A DNA stretch of 64,000 nucleotides from Shinella sp. CPCC 101442. GTDB lineage: Bacteria; Pseudomonadota; Alphaproteobacteria; Rhizobiales; Rhizobiaceae. The first letter of the stretch is position 1; each line of letters starts with the position of its first letter. Under the pieces are notes generated by a model, which was not told the origin of the DNA, ran no database searches, and worked only from the letters and a program-made list of their open reading frames with translations. Where the stretch lies: positions 434,001 to 498,000 of the forward strand of contig NZ_JALIQS010000004.1 of NCBI RefSeq assembly GCF_024704725.1, read 5' to 3'. A program made the position numbers and the translations under genes. Below are positions 1 through 10,200 of the stretch, in pieces.

Positions 1-878
1 ACGGCGTGCAGCTGCGCACCGGCAAGACCTATCAGGTCGCCGCCATCATGACCGCGCCCGGCCCCAAGCAGAACGAATGGGAAGGCGTCGAATACGCCCA
101 GCTCCTGAGCGGCATTTCCTGGGCGCTGGAGGATAGTCCCTACCGTGTCGCGCTCTATGCCGTGCGCACTTTCGAAGAGAGCCTGACCACCATCCGCCAG
201 ATCGTCTCGCTGAAGAAGGCCGACGGCATCATCGTCTCCGGCACCCACGCAGACGATCCGCGCGTGCGTATCATGCAGGAGGCGGACTTTCCCTTCGTCA
301 CCTATGGAACGACGATCCACAACGCGCCGCACGCCTATGTCGACGCCGACAATGAGCAGATGATCCGCCACGCGGTGGCGCGCCTTGCCGAGCGCGGCCA
401 CCGCCGCATCGCGCTGATCAACCCGATGGCCGAACTCAGCTATTCGCTGACGCGCCTTCAAGCCTACCGCGGCGCTCTCGACGTAGCCGGGCTCTCCTTT
501 GATCCGGCGCTCGTCGCGCACGGCCACCTCACGCCGGCCTTCGGTCGTGAAAACGTGCTTGTCATGTCCACGCGTCCGGATGCGCCGACCGCCTATATCT
601 GCGCCAACGAAGCCTCCGCCCTGGGCGCCTTCTCCGGCTTCCACGCCCGCGGCCTCGTGCACGGCCGCGACGCCGTCATCAACGCGACCGACGACCTCAA
701 TGTCAGCCAGTATTTCGCCCCGCCGATCACCACCTATTTCCTGCCGATCCACGAGCCGAGCGAAATGCTCGGTCGTTACATCCTGCGCCGCATGGAAGGC
801 GAGGCGCCGCAGGCGCTGCAGACGCTCATCATGCCGAAATTGATCGAACGTTCGGATGATCGGCTGATGAGCGGCTAA
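1..878 (+). CDS. LacI-family transcriptional regulator, 5'-truncated by window edge
   Basis: About 290 residues of the sugar-binding (periplasmic-binding-protein-like) domain of a LacI/GalR repressor are present; the N-terminal helix-turn-helix lies before the window. The frame is open to base 3, so the GTG at base 6 is probably internal. Typical features are the first strand around QVAAIMTAPGPKQNEWEG, the DGIIVSG strand, a VDADNEQM segment facing the ligand, and the RGHRRIALI strand of the first lobe. It ends with a normal stop. The effector and operator cannot be told. The gene directly after it is a dead IS701-type transposase, so this regulator marks the left edge of the accessory island. 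Confidence 0.9.
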   Translation, partial: GVQLRTGKTYQVAAIMTAPGPKQNEWEGVEYAQLLSGISWALEDSPYRVALYAVRTFEESLTTIRQIVSLKKADGIIVSGTHADDPRVRIMQEADFPFVTYGTTIHNAPHAYVDADNEQMIRHAVARLAERGHRRIALINPMAELSYSLTRLQAYRGALDVAGLSFDPALVAHGHLTPAFGRENVLVMSTRPDAPTAYICANEASALGAFSGFHARGLVHGRDAVINATDDLNVSQYFAPPITTYFLPIHEPSEMLGRYILRRMEGEAPQALQTLIMPKLIERSDDRLMSG

Positions 879-945
879 TGCTATAGTTGCATATTGGCAA
901 ATCGTGATTTCTATTCGTGGTTTAGGCGGCGATGGATGATCGATC

Positions 946-2092
946 ATGGCGGTATCGGACTGGGTTGGGACGCTTCTTGACTGGCGACAGGCGCCAGCAG
1001 AACTGAAGCAGTCACTGGCGGCGGCGTTTAGGCGGCGGAGCAGCGGGAATCAGCGAGCGCTTTTATTGATGAGCTTCTGTCATGGGCGGAGCGCAAGACG
1101 GGCTGGATGCTGGCGGAAGAGGCTGGCCTTGATCGGCCCTATCGGTTGCAGTCACTTCTGGGGCGCTCATCCTGGTCGGCGGATGCGCTGTGTGATCGGG
1201 TTCGCCGGCATGTGATCGATGCGCTTGGTGAAGCCGATGGCGTGCTTGTGGTGGACGAGGCCGGTTTTGTGAAGGAGGGGGAGCATTCCGTCGGCGTAGC
1301 GCGGCAATACTCCGACACGGCCGGATGGGTGGAGAGCTGCCAGGTGGGTGTCTTTGCGGCCTACGCCAGCCGCCTCGGCCATACCCTCATCGACCGGCGG
1401 CTCTTTCTGCCCAAAGGATGTGCGGAGTGCCAAGCCCGGCGAGCGAAAGCCTGTGTGCCGGCGGATGTGGCTCTCGCCACCAAGCCAGCGCTGGCGCGTG
1501 AGATGGTCTCGTGCCTTCTCGATGAAGGCACTTCCCTGTGCTTTCGTGCTGGCGGACGCCCTCTATGGGCCGGGTTCCCAGTTCAGACGCATGCTGGAGA
1601 AGCGGGGGCAGGTTTATGTGCTGGCGATCCGGTCCAACCATGTCTTGCGGTTTCTGGAAGAGTGGCGGTTCGTACAAACCGATCCGGCAACACTTGTTGG
1701 CGATCTTGAAGCGCAGGCCTGGCAGCCGCTGTCGGCCGGCGAAGGCGCAAAGGGACCGCACCTCTACGGCTGGGTACGCCTGCCTCTCAACTGGGAAACC
1801 GAAGACAGTTTCGCGCGCTGGCTACTGGTGCGCCGTAGCCTGCGCGATCCCGACGCCGTCGCCTCTTACTTTGCCTACAGGCCAGCCGAAACCACGCTGG
1901 CGGAACTGGCCGCCGCTGCCGGACTGAGATGGACGATCGAGGAATGCTGCCTGCGCGCCAAAGACGATCTCGGTCTCGATCATTGCGAAGCGCGATATGA
2001 GCCTGGTCATGGCTGCGCCTGCAAGGAATGCAGAACGAAAGAAGTCCAGCCGTTCAAGTCGCAGCCGCATGATGCCGAAATCCTGGTAGCCC
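946..2092 (+). pseudogene. IS701-family transposase, frameshifted and 3'-decayed
   Basis: Three successive frames together give an IS701-type DDE transposase. The N-terminus starts at 946 (MAVSDWVGTLLDWRQ). The central part follows from about 1090 in another frame, with WMLAEEAGLDRPYRLQSLLG, the catalytic-site strand GVLVVDEAGF and the YSDTAG segment. From about 1540 a third frame carries LADALYGPGSQFRRMLEKRG and IEECCLRAKDDLGLDHCEA. At least two frameshifts are needed, and the usual C-terminal segment after DHCEA is lost or scrambled at ~2000. It is therefore an inactive remnant. No clean terminal inverted repeats were identified. It lies between the LacI gene and the sugar-isomerase operon. 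Confidence 0.8.
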
Positions 2093-2356
2093 TACACGAC
2101 GCTGGAAATCCCGTATCTGTTCCGCCCGGCTTATGCCGCGCCACGATCTTGTCGATCGCTTCATTATACAGTGGCCCCGATGGTGCCGGCAACGCCAGTT
2201 TCTAAGCGGCCAGCGCACACAGGAAAATGCGCAGTAATATGCAACTGTAGTAACTGGGTGCCTCATGCCATAGGAATGCATCTGCGAAGTCTGGACAAAG
2301 AGAGACAGAAAGGCTCGAGCCAATCCGTCAAATCCCGGAACTGAACAGCGAGCTTC

Positions 2357-2402
2357 AGGCCTGCCATGTGCAACGAAGCAGTCAGCGGTTGGGGCTGGTA
2401 TC
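2357..2402. repeat. direct repeat copy 1 (overlaps 3' end of AGE gene)
   Basis: This ~46-bp stretch covers the last codons of the AGE-epimerase gene and 25 bp beyond. A copy at roughly 80% identity lies at 28549-28594 in the same orientation; the shared core is CAGTCAGCGGTTGGG. The two copies bracket the 26-kb glycan block. Confidence 0.6.
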
Positions 2403-3557
2403 GTAGCACGCGGCGGAATCAAAAATCGCGCCTGAAATGTGATAGAGAGTGCTCGCGGGCATCAGCGATACTGTCGGCTGGTCATGCTCATCGAGGCGGT
2501 CATACCATCCGCCGCCCAGATTTTCAGGGCAGTGCCGCAGCCGAAGGCGACGCATGAGCCTAACAAGAAACGCGTTGTCGTCAAACCATCCGCCGCCGCG
2601 TTCGTGACTCAACACCCTCAGAGCTTCCGTCTGAGGCCATACTCGGCTCCCGGTGGAGCAAGCACTCCCATCCTCCAGGACAAGATCGCTCACCTTACCC
2701 TGCAGGCGATCGGTTCCATTCTCCCAAGCGAACTTCAGCATCGGCCCCTTCTCCTGAGCGGGTGCTGTACCGCTTAGGCGCGCATATTCTGTCAAAAGCC
2801 ATGCCCATTCGAACTGATGTCCAGGCTCAACGACATTGCGCCCGGTTTCGGCGGTCGGCTGCCACTGCGCATTGAAATCCTCCAGAACCACGCCGTAGCA
2901 GCTGATGAGTCGCTTGCGCATAAGGGCGACAAGATACGACGCACGATCGAGATCGGCTTGATCCCTGGAAAAAGAAAACAAAGCCAAAACGGCTTCGAGA
3001 AGGTGCATATGTGGGTTTTGTTGGCGCAGATCCACAGCCGATCCCGCCTCACTCACATAGCCGTCGTCACCCGCCGCGAAAATCCTATCAATGACCGACA
3101 ATGTCTCGGCTGCGATATCACGGTAGCGCTGCGCACCACTTAGGCCGTACATCCATGCGCAGGCATAGACGACAAATGCGTGGGCGTAGAGATCGCGTTT
3201 CGGGTCGCTGACCGCTCCCAGAGGCGTAAGCGAAAAGACCCATCCGTCCGCACCATCGACCCGGTAGTAGCGACGAAGCATGTTATCGAAGGCGTCGCTG
3301 GCGATCGCGCCGCCTCCGGGAAAGGCCCCGCTTAAATCCGCCCGGGCAAAGGTGGCGATCTGCCGAGCTTGCACCATTACTCTATAGTTCAGAGGCGCCT
3401 TAATGTGGCCGGGAAATGGAAGCGCCTCCTCAAACCGGCGGCTGACGGCATCGTATCCTTCGTTTGCCCACAACGGTAACAACCTTTCACGCAACCAAGC
3501 GTGCAAAAGGGCAAACTCCTCGTTGGTGTCGGTGGCCTTCAACGACACGCTCGTCAT
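2382..3557 (-). CDS. AGE-family sugar epimerase/isomerase
   Basis: 391 residues, the usual length for N-acylglucosamine 2-epimerase/mannose isomerase (AGE) (alpha/alpha)6-barrel enzymes. Family landmarks are DLYAHAFVVYACAWMYG, the QNPHMHLLEA histidine motif, EPGHQFEWAWLL with its catalytic-type histidine, and WPQTEALR. These enzymes epimerise C2 of aldoses or interconvert aldose and ketose. It is the last gene of hldD-gmhB-hldE-AGE, and its ATG overlaps the hldE stop (ATGA), so the two are translationally coupled. No GmhA (sedoheptulose-7-phosphate isomerase) is encoded beside this ADP-heptose operon. AGE might supply that aldose/ketose step or feed another sugar into the glycan; that is inference. 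A mannose or glucosamine role is equally possible. Confidence 0.88.
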   Translation of the reverse strand: MTSVSLKATDTNEEFALLHAWLRERLLPLWANEGYDAVSRRFEEALPFPGHIKAPLNYRVMVQARQIATFARADLSGAFPGGGAIASDAFDNMLRRYYRVDGADGWVFSLTPLGAVSDPKRDLYAHAFVVYACAWMYGLSGAQRYRDIAAETLSVIDRIFAAGDDGYVSEAGSAVDLRQQNPHMHLLEAVLALFSFSRDQADLDRASYLVALMRKRLISCYGVVLEDFNAQWQPTAETGRNVVEPGHQFEWAWLLTEYARLSGTAPAQEKGPMLKFAWENGTDRLQGKVSDLVLEDGSACSTGSRVWPQTEALRVLSHERGGGWFDDNAFLVRLMRRLRLRHCPENLGGGWYDRLDEHDQPTVSLMPASTLYHISGAIFDSAACYDTSPNR

Positions 3558-4990
3558 GGTGCCTTCCCCATGGAGGCCCGAACGATGAGCTTGCTGGATG
3601 ATTGTCCCTCAATCAATGGAACAAGCACGACACGACCGCCTGCGGCCTTGACGAGATCGCCGCCCACAACCTCGTCCTCGCGATAGTCCGCGCCCTTCAC
3701 GACCACTGTCGGCCTGATCTTCTGGATGAGCTGTAGCGGCGTTTCTTCATCGAAAAGAATCACCAAATCGACAAATCGCAACGCGCCGAGTACCCGAGCC
3801 CGGTTGTCTTCGGTTTGCACAGGCCTAGTCGGTCCTTTGAGGCTCGATACCGACCGATCGGTGTTCAAGCCGACAACCAGCCGCGTGCCTTCCTTTGCCG
3901 CCGATTCGAGAATGTGGATATGGCCGGGATGGATGATGTCGAAGCAGCCATTGGTGAAAACAATGTCATCACCGCCTAGACGCCATCGATCGACAATCAG
4001 CTTCGCTGTCGCGACATCGACGCAGGATCCAGCATGTATGTGGATATTGTCGTCTGCGCTTGCGGCAGCAATCTCCTCGCTGGTGACGACAGCGGTGCCA
4101 AGCTTGGAAACCGCTATTCCTGCAGCAAGATTGGCAATCCGCGAAGCCGTTTCGAGGTCTTGTCCACTCGAAAGAGCAAGGGACAGTGCCGCGAGGCAGG
4201 TATCGCCCGCGCCAGAGACATCGGCGACTTCCTTCACATGCGTGTGGATGTGAACAGGGGGCGCGTCCGGGCGGATCAGCGTCATACCGGCTTCGGCGCG
4301 CGTCACGAGGAAGGCGGAAGAAAATCGTTCGGTGACCAATTCCGCCGCCAGTTCGATCTCGCGATCGCTGGAGCACGGACGGCCAACCGCCTTCTCGAAC
4401 TCATGGCGGTTCGGCTTGATGACGTCGGCGCCTCCATAGATATCAAGCTGTGGCCGTTTCGGATCTACGATCGTCTTCACACCTCTCGACTGTGCTTCGG
4501 CGATCAATCGACGGATCACCCGATCAGTCAGCAGGCCCTTGGCATAGTCCGACAGTACGAGGACGCGTACTCTGGAAAGGGCGTCGATTGCAGCGGAAAG
4601 CAGAAGAGTTTCTGTGGCCTCTGAAATCGCGTGCGTTTCCTCATCGTCGATGCGTACAATCTGCTGCTGACCAACAACAACCCGCGTTTTGGTCGTCGTC
4701 GCCCGCTCGGCATCGGTGATGAGCAAATCTGTCGCCACGCCATACCGCTTTAAAATATCGCCGAGCTGCTCGGCCGACTCGTCCGATCCGACCGTACCGA
4801 GGAGAAGCGGTGTACCCCCCATGGCTGCAATGTTGGCGGCAACATTGGCCGCACCGCCCGCCACTGCCCGGCGGTTACGCTTCCTCAGCACCGGGACTGG
4901 TGCCTCAGGTGAAATCCGGTCGACGGAACCTTCAATATATTCGTCGAGCATAAGGTCGCCGACGACGAGGATTGGCATCGTATTAAGCAT
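3554..4990 (-). CDS. hldE: bifunctional heptose-7-phosphate kinase / heptose-1-phosphate adenylyltransferase
   Basis: 478 residues, the normal length of HldE. The N-terminal PfkB/ribokinase domain (about 1-310) has the glycine-rich AGGAANVAANIA segment and the catalytic GAGDT motif at 260-264 (base D263). It phosphorylates D-glycero-D-manno-heptose 7-phosphate at C1. The C-terminal nucleotidyltransferase domain (about 340-478) has FTNGCFDIIHPGH at 345-357, containing the HxGH signature, and makes ADP-D-glycero-beta-D-manno-heptose. Its start codon overlaps the gmhB stop as TAATG, and its stop overlaps the next gene as ATGA. Cytoplasmic; it supplies the nucleotide heptose used by GT9 transferases, two of which are encoded just upstream. 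Confidence 0.96.
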   Translation of the reverse strand: MLNTMPILVVGDLMLDEYIEGSVDRISPEAPVPVLRKRNRRAVAGGAANVAANIAAMGGTPLLLGTVGSDESAEQLGDILKRYGVATDLLITDAERATTTKTRVVVGQQQIVRIDDEETHAISEATETLLLSAAIDALSRVRVLVLSDYAKGLLTDRVIRRLIAEAQSRGVKTIVDPKRPQLDIYGGADVIKPNRHEFEKAVGRPCSSDREIELAAELVTERFSSAFLVTRAEAGMTLIRPDAPPVHIHTHVKEVADVSGAGDTCLAALSLALSSGQDLETASRIANLAAGIAVSKLGTAVVTSEEIAAASADDNIHIHAGSCVDVATAKLIVDRWRLGGDDIVFTNGCFDIIHPGHIHILESAAKEGTRLVVGLNTDRSVSSLKGPTRPVQTEDNRARVLGALRFVDLVILFDEETPLQLIQKIRPTVVVKGADYREDEVVGGDLVKAAGGRVVLVPLIEGQSSSKLIVRASMGKAP

Positions 4991-5547
4991 TATGAAACAG
5001 CCCGCACAGCATGAGGAGTGTTCAAGGATCCGCTCGCGATCAACGTTTCAACAAAATCTAGAAGCGAAGTCTCCGGATCGAACAGGAAACCTGCCACCTT
5101 GGCAGCGTTGGCAGCCTCGATATCGGTGTCCTTGTCGCCGATCAGAAACGAAGCCTCGCGGTCGATAGCGAAATCGGACATGGCACGCAGCAGCATACCG
5201 GGCTTCGGCTTCCGATCGGGGTGATCACACCGGAATGCTTCCACGACGCCTTCCGGGTGATACGGGCAGTGATAGATCGCGTCCAGCCGCGCCCCGAAGG
5301 AGCCGAGCCTCTCTGACATGACCGCATGAAACGCTTCGAGCTCATCGATCCCAAAATACCCACGCGCAACGCCCGACTGGTTGGTAACGACGATAACCCG
5401 ATAGCCAAGCTCGTTCAGCTTGCGGATCGCCTGTGGTGCGCCGTCCACGAATACCAAATCGTCGGAACGATAGACATAACCGAAATCCCGGATAATGACC
5501 CCATCGCGATCGAGAAACGCCGTAGGCTTCGCACTATTGCTCATCAT
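4990..5547 (-). CDS. gmhB: D-glycero-beta-D-manno-heptose-1,7-bisphosphate 7-phosphatase
   Basis: 185 residues, a HAD-superfamily histidinol-phosphatase-like enzyme of GmhB size. Motif I is FLDRDGVI with nucleophile D13 and general acid/base D15. The family TNQSGVARGYF segment follows. The zinc-binding loop is CPYHPEGVVEAFRCDHPDRKPKPGM, whose cysteine and histidine residues are intact. Motif IV is LIGDKDTDIEAA. It removes the C7 phosphate between the two HldE reactions. It overlaps the hldD 3' end by 14 bp and abuts hldE as TAATG, so the three genes are one tightly coupled operon. Confidence 0.95.
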   Translation of the reverse strand: MMSNSAKPTAFLDRDGVIIRDFGYVYRSDDLVFVDGAPQAIRKLNELGYRVIVVTNQSGVARGYFGIDELEAFHAVMSERLGSFGARLDAIYHCPYHPEGVVEAFRCDHPDRKPKPGMLLRAMSDFAIDREASFLIGDKDTDIEAANAAKVAGFLFDPETSLLDFVETLIASGSLNTPHAVRAVS

Positions 5548-6538
5548 AGAGGTCCCTGGTCTCGGTCATTGCGGCGACATATGCACCGACGCCAGCTTCA
5601 AGCGACATGAACTCGCCGTTGAAGCCGTGCCGCCGGAGCTTCGACATGTCGGCCTGCGTATAATACTGGTAACGATCGCGGATATGCACCGGCATGTCGT
5701 TGTAAACGATCTTCACCTCGGCGCCTGCCGCAGAGAATGTTGCCTCTGCAAGCTCGCGAAATGATCGCGCCACACCAGTTCCCACATTGAAAATGCCGCT
5801 TACCGAAGGCATGCGCAGCAGCCAGAGAACAACAGCAACACAATCGTCCACGTGGATGAAGTCGCGCAACTGCCCGCCGTCAGCATAGTCGGCACGATGC
5901 GACTTGAAGAGTGAAACCGTCTCACCGCGCTGGACCACCGGGAACATCTTGTTGACGACCGAGCGCATGTCATTCTTGTGCGCCTCATGGGGGCCGTAGA
6001 CGTTAAAGAAGCGCAAACCCGCCCATTGCGGCGGATGCGGGCGTCCCTCACGAACATCACTTACAAAGCGCCGGTCGACGGCGAGCTTGCTCCAGCCATA
6101 GGGATTGAGGGGACGCAAACCGAGTAGGTCTTGCATATCCTCGCTATCCACAAAGCCGAGATTGCCGTCACCATATGTGGCAGCGGAAGAGGCGTATATG
6201 AATGGAATCTGTCTGGCCGTTGCGAAGGACCAGAGATCGATGCTGAGCCGGATATTGCGTTCGACGATGAGGTCCACGTCACGTTCGGTGGTTGCGGAGA
6301 TCGCACCCATGTGGATGATCGCCGCAACGTGATCGCCATTCTCCGCCAACCAGATCGGAAGCCGATCCGGATTGATGATGTCGTGGAAAACGACATCCTG
6401 AAGGTTCTTCCACTTTTCATGCAGGCCCAGCCAGTCGGAGATCACCACCGAGTAGCCCGCGTTGACTAGCGCCCGCGCAATATTCGAGCCGATAAAACCC
6501 GCCCCGCCGGTGACCAGGGCAATAGGCTTGTTTTCCAT
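5534..6538 (-). CDS. hldD: ADP-L-glycero-D-manno-heptose 6-epimerase
   Basis: 334 residues, an extended short-chain dehydrogenase/reductase. The NAD(P)-binding motif TGGAGFIGSNIA is at 10-21. The catalytic serine region is YASSAATYGDG, and the YxxxK dyad is Y147-K151 (NPYGWSK). The substrate region includes GLRFFNVYGPHE. It epimerises C6 of ADP-D-glycero-D-manno-heptose to the L-glycero form used for LPS-core and related heptosylation. It is the first gene of the operon; GGGAGA stands about 7 nt before the ATG. A GGGGAAA/TTTCCCC palindrome lies about 65 bp upstream. Confidence 0.96.
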   Translation of the reverse strand: MENKPIALVTGGAGFIGSNIARALVNAGYSVVISDWLGLHEKWKNLQDVVFHDIINPDRLPIWLAENGDHVAAIIHMGAISATTERDVDLIVERNIRLSIDLWSFATARQIPFIYASSAATYGDGNLGFVDSEDMQDLLGLRPLNPYGWSKLAVDRRFVSDVREGRPHPPQWAGLRFFNVYGPHEAHKNDMRSVVNKMFPVVQRGETVSLFKSHRADYADGGQLRDFIHVDDCVAVVLWLLRMPSVSGIFNVGTGVARSFRELAEATFSAAGAEVKIVYNDMPVHIRDRYQYYTQADMSKLRRHGFNGEFMSLEAGVGAYVAAMTETRDLYDEQ

Positions 6539-6601
6539 GAATATTTCTCCCGCAGGCCAAAATTAAGGTACACGTTTCTAATATCTCCCATGTATTTTCA
6601 A

Positions 6602-6616
6602 GGGGAAATTTTCCCC
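6602..6616. promoter_or_regulatory. perfect palindrome upstream of hldD
   Basis: GGGGAAA-T-TTTCCCC is a perfect 7+7 palindrome with one central base, centred about 70 bp before the hldD start in an otherwise featureless leader. It could be an operator or part of an RNA hairpin. No regulator is assigned. Confidence 0.35.
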
Positions 6617-7061
6617 CCACATGCCGATGCTTATTGGAGGGGCGCTGCAGCGAACGCTGAGAGGCGCACGTGTGCTGCAAATATGCTGATCCGACAGCGG
6701 ATAAGATGGGAATGGGTCAAGCGGTCGGAGACTTCACCTTTCGGGGATGGATTTCATGAGAGCCTAGAGATTTGACACCTACGTCCAGCCCTCCCGTTGA
6801 GAGCTCGAAAATAATCGGAAGTCGGTGTTCAGCTCATCGTCCGCAGACCGCGCCTTTTATGGGTTGCCGTGCAATCTTGACCGACCGTCCATCTTCGCGA
6901 CGGAGACGGGATGCTCAGACCAAGCTTGCGCTGGTCGTTCAATCGGGCACGTCTGAGTTTCTGCCTGCGGCATTGCCCGCCTTCCCCCCCCTGGAGCATT
7001 GTTCTACGCCGAAGCGGAATCATTCCCCCATCGAATAACGCATTAAAAACGAAACAATAGG

Positions 7062-7095
7062 GTATTTCCGGTGAGCTGGAGCTCGTCGGAAATAC
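7062..7095. other. long near-perfect hairpin/palindrome
   Basis: GTATTTCCG (7062-7070) pairs with CGGAAATAC (7087-7095). Inside it GAGCT (7073-7077) pairs with AGCTC (7080-7084), with GT mismatches between the two stems. It lies about 180 bp downstream of the stop of the minus-strand giant gene and has no T-run. It is either a 3'-end structure or a palindromic protein site. Confidence 0.5.
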
Positions 7096-7274
7096 TCCAG
7101 AAACGAGCCCGTGGAATCATCCCGACACGCTGCCAGCCATGTGAAATCACCATCAAGGTGCCACTTCATCTCAAGATCAACAGATCAATTTCGGGACGCG
7201 CGCTGGAAATCATGCACACTGCGAGTGGCCACGGTCGTATTCGACGTCTGGCCACGACATGCCGGCGGTTGACA

Positions 7275-10200
7275 TCAAGCCTGGTATCTATTGGGCTCGA
7301 AGCCATCCGAGTCATCATCATCGGCACGGAGATCGGCTTTGACGGCTTCGTAGACCTCTTCCAGCGAGATTTCAGCAATACAGGTGCATTGTTCCAGTTT
7401 GGTGGCGTCGAACTGGCAAGGCGAGCAGTCCTTCTGAATCTTCACGACGCGGCTGGTTGCTTTCAGCGGCCCATTCTTGACGACCGATGTTGGCGCAAAA
7501 ATCGTCGTCAACGGCACCTCGAGCGCATCGGCGATGTGCATCAGCCCGCTGTCGTTGGCCACGAAATAGCCGCAAGACGCGATATTGCGCGCCGTCGTTT
7601 CCAGATCCGTCGCCGTCCAGTTCGTAGTGCCCTCGACATATTCGTCGGCGCTGCCGAAGGAGCAGACCTCAAAACCGTCACTTTGCAAACGCGCAACCAG
7701 TTCTTCGAAGTAGGGCCAGCGCTTGGCCATCCACACACCGGTCTTGCAACCCGCGTGGACGCCAATTCGGCGCTTCTCTCCCTGCATCGTAAGATTACCG
7801 AAGAAGTACTTCGCGGCATCCTCGGTTGTGTAAGGAACGCCGAGAAGTTCCTTGGCGCACATCAGATAGAATTCGGATTCATGCATGTTGCGTGTCATGT
7901 TAAAGGGGAAGCGCCGTCTCGCGACAAGCAACTTGTCGGTGTTGAAATGCGGGATCAGAGCTCCGAAGCAATCGAGCAAAAGAATCGCGTCATAATGCGC
8001 TACGGATGCGTAGCTGTCCGCCGGCATCACCGATCCGACCCATTCGGAGCCTTCGAAGATGCTCTCACAGCCAGGAAAATCCTGCCGAAGGATGATGTCG
8101 ACCGGTGCGCCAAAATACTCCGCGACCCGCCGAATGACCGGCGTGCACTGAATAATATTGCCGATACCGGAGCCGACGCCAATTGCGATGCGCTTCAATG
8201 AGGTGCGCACCAATCGGTCAATTCTCGTTTTCTGCTCTGCATAGGGATAGAGGTCTGAGTTCTTCAGCGCCATCCGCGAGCGATTGTGCCAATAGGCATC
8301 ATCCGAGAACAGCCGGTCAATTTCTTCGACCCAGCGATCCGTCTCTTCCGGCAGATGGATGCCGGAGGCCTCCAACAGGATCGGCACGTTGCCGCGGTCG
8401 CTCCCGATAACGGGAATACCATGGCGCTGCGCTTCGATGACGACGCGCGAGAACGTCTCAATGAAGGAATAGCTCGGAACCAGCACGACGCGTGAATTCC
8501 GGTAAAGGGTTGCCGTGTCATCCGTGAAGTCGATCACGGACACGTTGTTCAAACCTAGCTCGCTAATCTGACTCTCAACCCGTTCGGCAGAAACCTGTGA
8601 CGCAACGATCTTGAAGGGGACATCGGGTAGGCGGGTGGCGGCTTGGAGCGCGATATTGAGCCCCTTGTCAGGTCGCCCGTTCATCAGCAGGACGTATTCA
8701 CCAGGCTGGCTGATGTTGTCGTTTCCGGCGGCATCGAAGGGCAGCGAATAGACGATCGGCTGCGACATGCCGAAATGAGTACGGATCGCGTCGCGTGTAT
8801 AGACCGAGTTGGCATAGGCCTGATCGACACGCGCGCACAGCAACCCGAATTCTCCGCGAATACGGCCGTTTATGTCGATGTTCTCGAAGGATCCATTACC
8901 ATGGAACATATCACGCCAGAAATGCGTGCCGTAGATGAGGCGAGATTGAAGTCCGTTCAGCGCACCGATCATCTCATAACCGATGCCGGTCGTGGCGTGA
9001 ACGATTGCCGGGTTTCGGTGCAACGCCAATTCGCGGAAGTTTGAAACGTTGCGGCGCAGATTGATAAATGGGATACCATCAACCTCACCTTCCTGCAGAT
9101 GATCATCCGTCTTCTCTAAGAGCCCGACAATCACCGGCTTGAAACCGAGCGAGCGATAGACCGGCACCATACTGCGGAGAAACTGCTCGACACCGCCAAA
9201 AAGCTTGATGCCAGACGACGATATCAGCCAAGCCTCCTTACCCTGCCCGATATCGCCCGGTGATAGCGGCTGGGGCAGGTCCTGGCGGTCAAGATACCGA
9301 ACCCTTAGACTTGTCAAGCTACGCGAGATCAGTTCGTCGTAGGTTTGCGGATGGAATGCGTCAATACAGCTTTCAAGGCATTCGCGCTGCCAGCAGCAGA
9401 GATCGAATTGATCGGTCGTTGTGATGATTCCAACACCGATGCCGGCACCCTTGAGGAGGTCGTCACATTTTTCCAGCCCATCCGGAGATTTGGCGATAAC
9501 GACATCCTTCGCGGCGCCTGCGAGCACTTGCTGTTTCCAGTCGCCATCTCCGTGAAGCTGGATGATGTTCGGCACGCTCTCAAGCACCGCAGCATCGACG
9601 CTGCCGCAAACAATCACCTTCGCGAATTTAAGGGCTACAGTTTTGACCAAGGCAAACTGATCGACAGCTATCGGCGCAAGAATGCAAAGATCGAATTCGC
9701 GGGTTCTTGTCGGCATCGCATTACCGAGTCTGATCAGCGACAACTGGCTCTGGATGCGGGTATTTTCCGGATCCAGAGCATAAGCCGCCTCGCAAGTAAC
9801 GAGGGCTTTTTCGAGATTACCCATCTCGTAGTTGATTCTAGAATCGAGGAGATAAGCCCGAGCCATTGTCTTGCTCTGCTCCAGCGCCTTTTCCGTATAA
9901 AAAAGAGCGTCTTGCAGATCTCCCGCGATCAACCTCAAATCGGCGAGATCAAGCATGGTGGCTACACGCAGGGGATTGATCTCAAGGGCTTTCCTGAAGA
10001 AGGCCTCGGCTTCCGAAAACATCGCCAAGGCTCGCATGGATTCGGCCGCAAAATGATAAGCGTCGCGGTTTTCCGGATCCAGCTGAATTACACGTTGGCT
10101 GGCGGCCAGCGCAAGCTCGGGGCGTTTTGTCTTTCGGTAGATCTTGGCGACACGCAGATGAGTACCCGCGTCATCCGGCTGCTCGGCAAGCACCGCCAAA

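Larger units (their letters stand above)
6539..7274. other. 736-bp gene-free interval between hldD and the TPR-GT4-GT9 gene
   Basis: No open frame here looks like a gene on either strand. The interval holds the hldD leader with the palindrome at 6602-6616, and a strong hairpin at 7062-7095 just past the end of the long minus-strand gene. The rest shows no recognisable insertion sequence or RNA gene. Confidence 0.6.
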
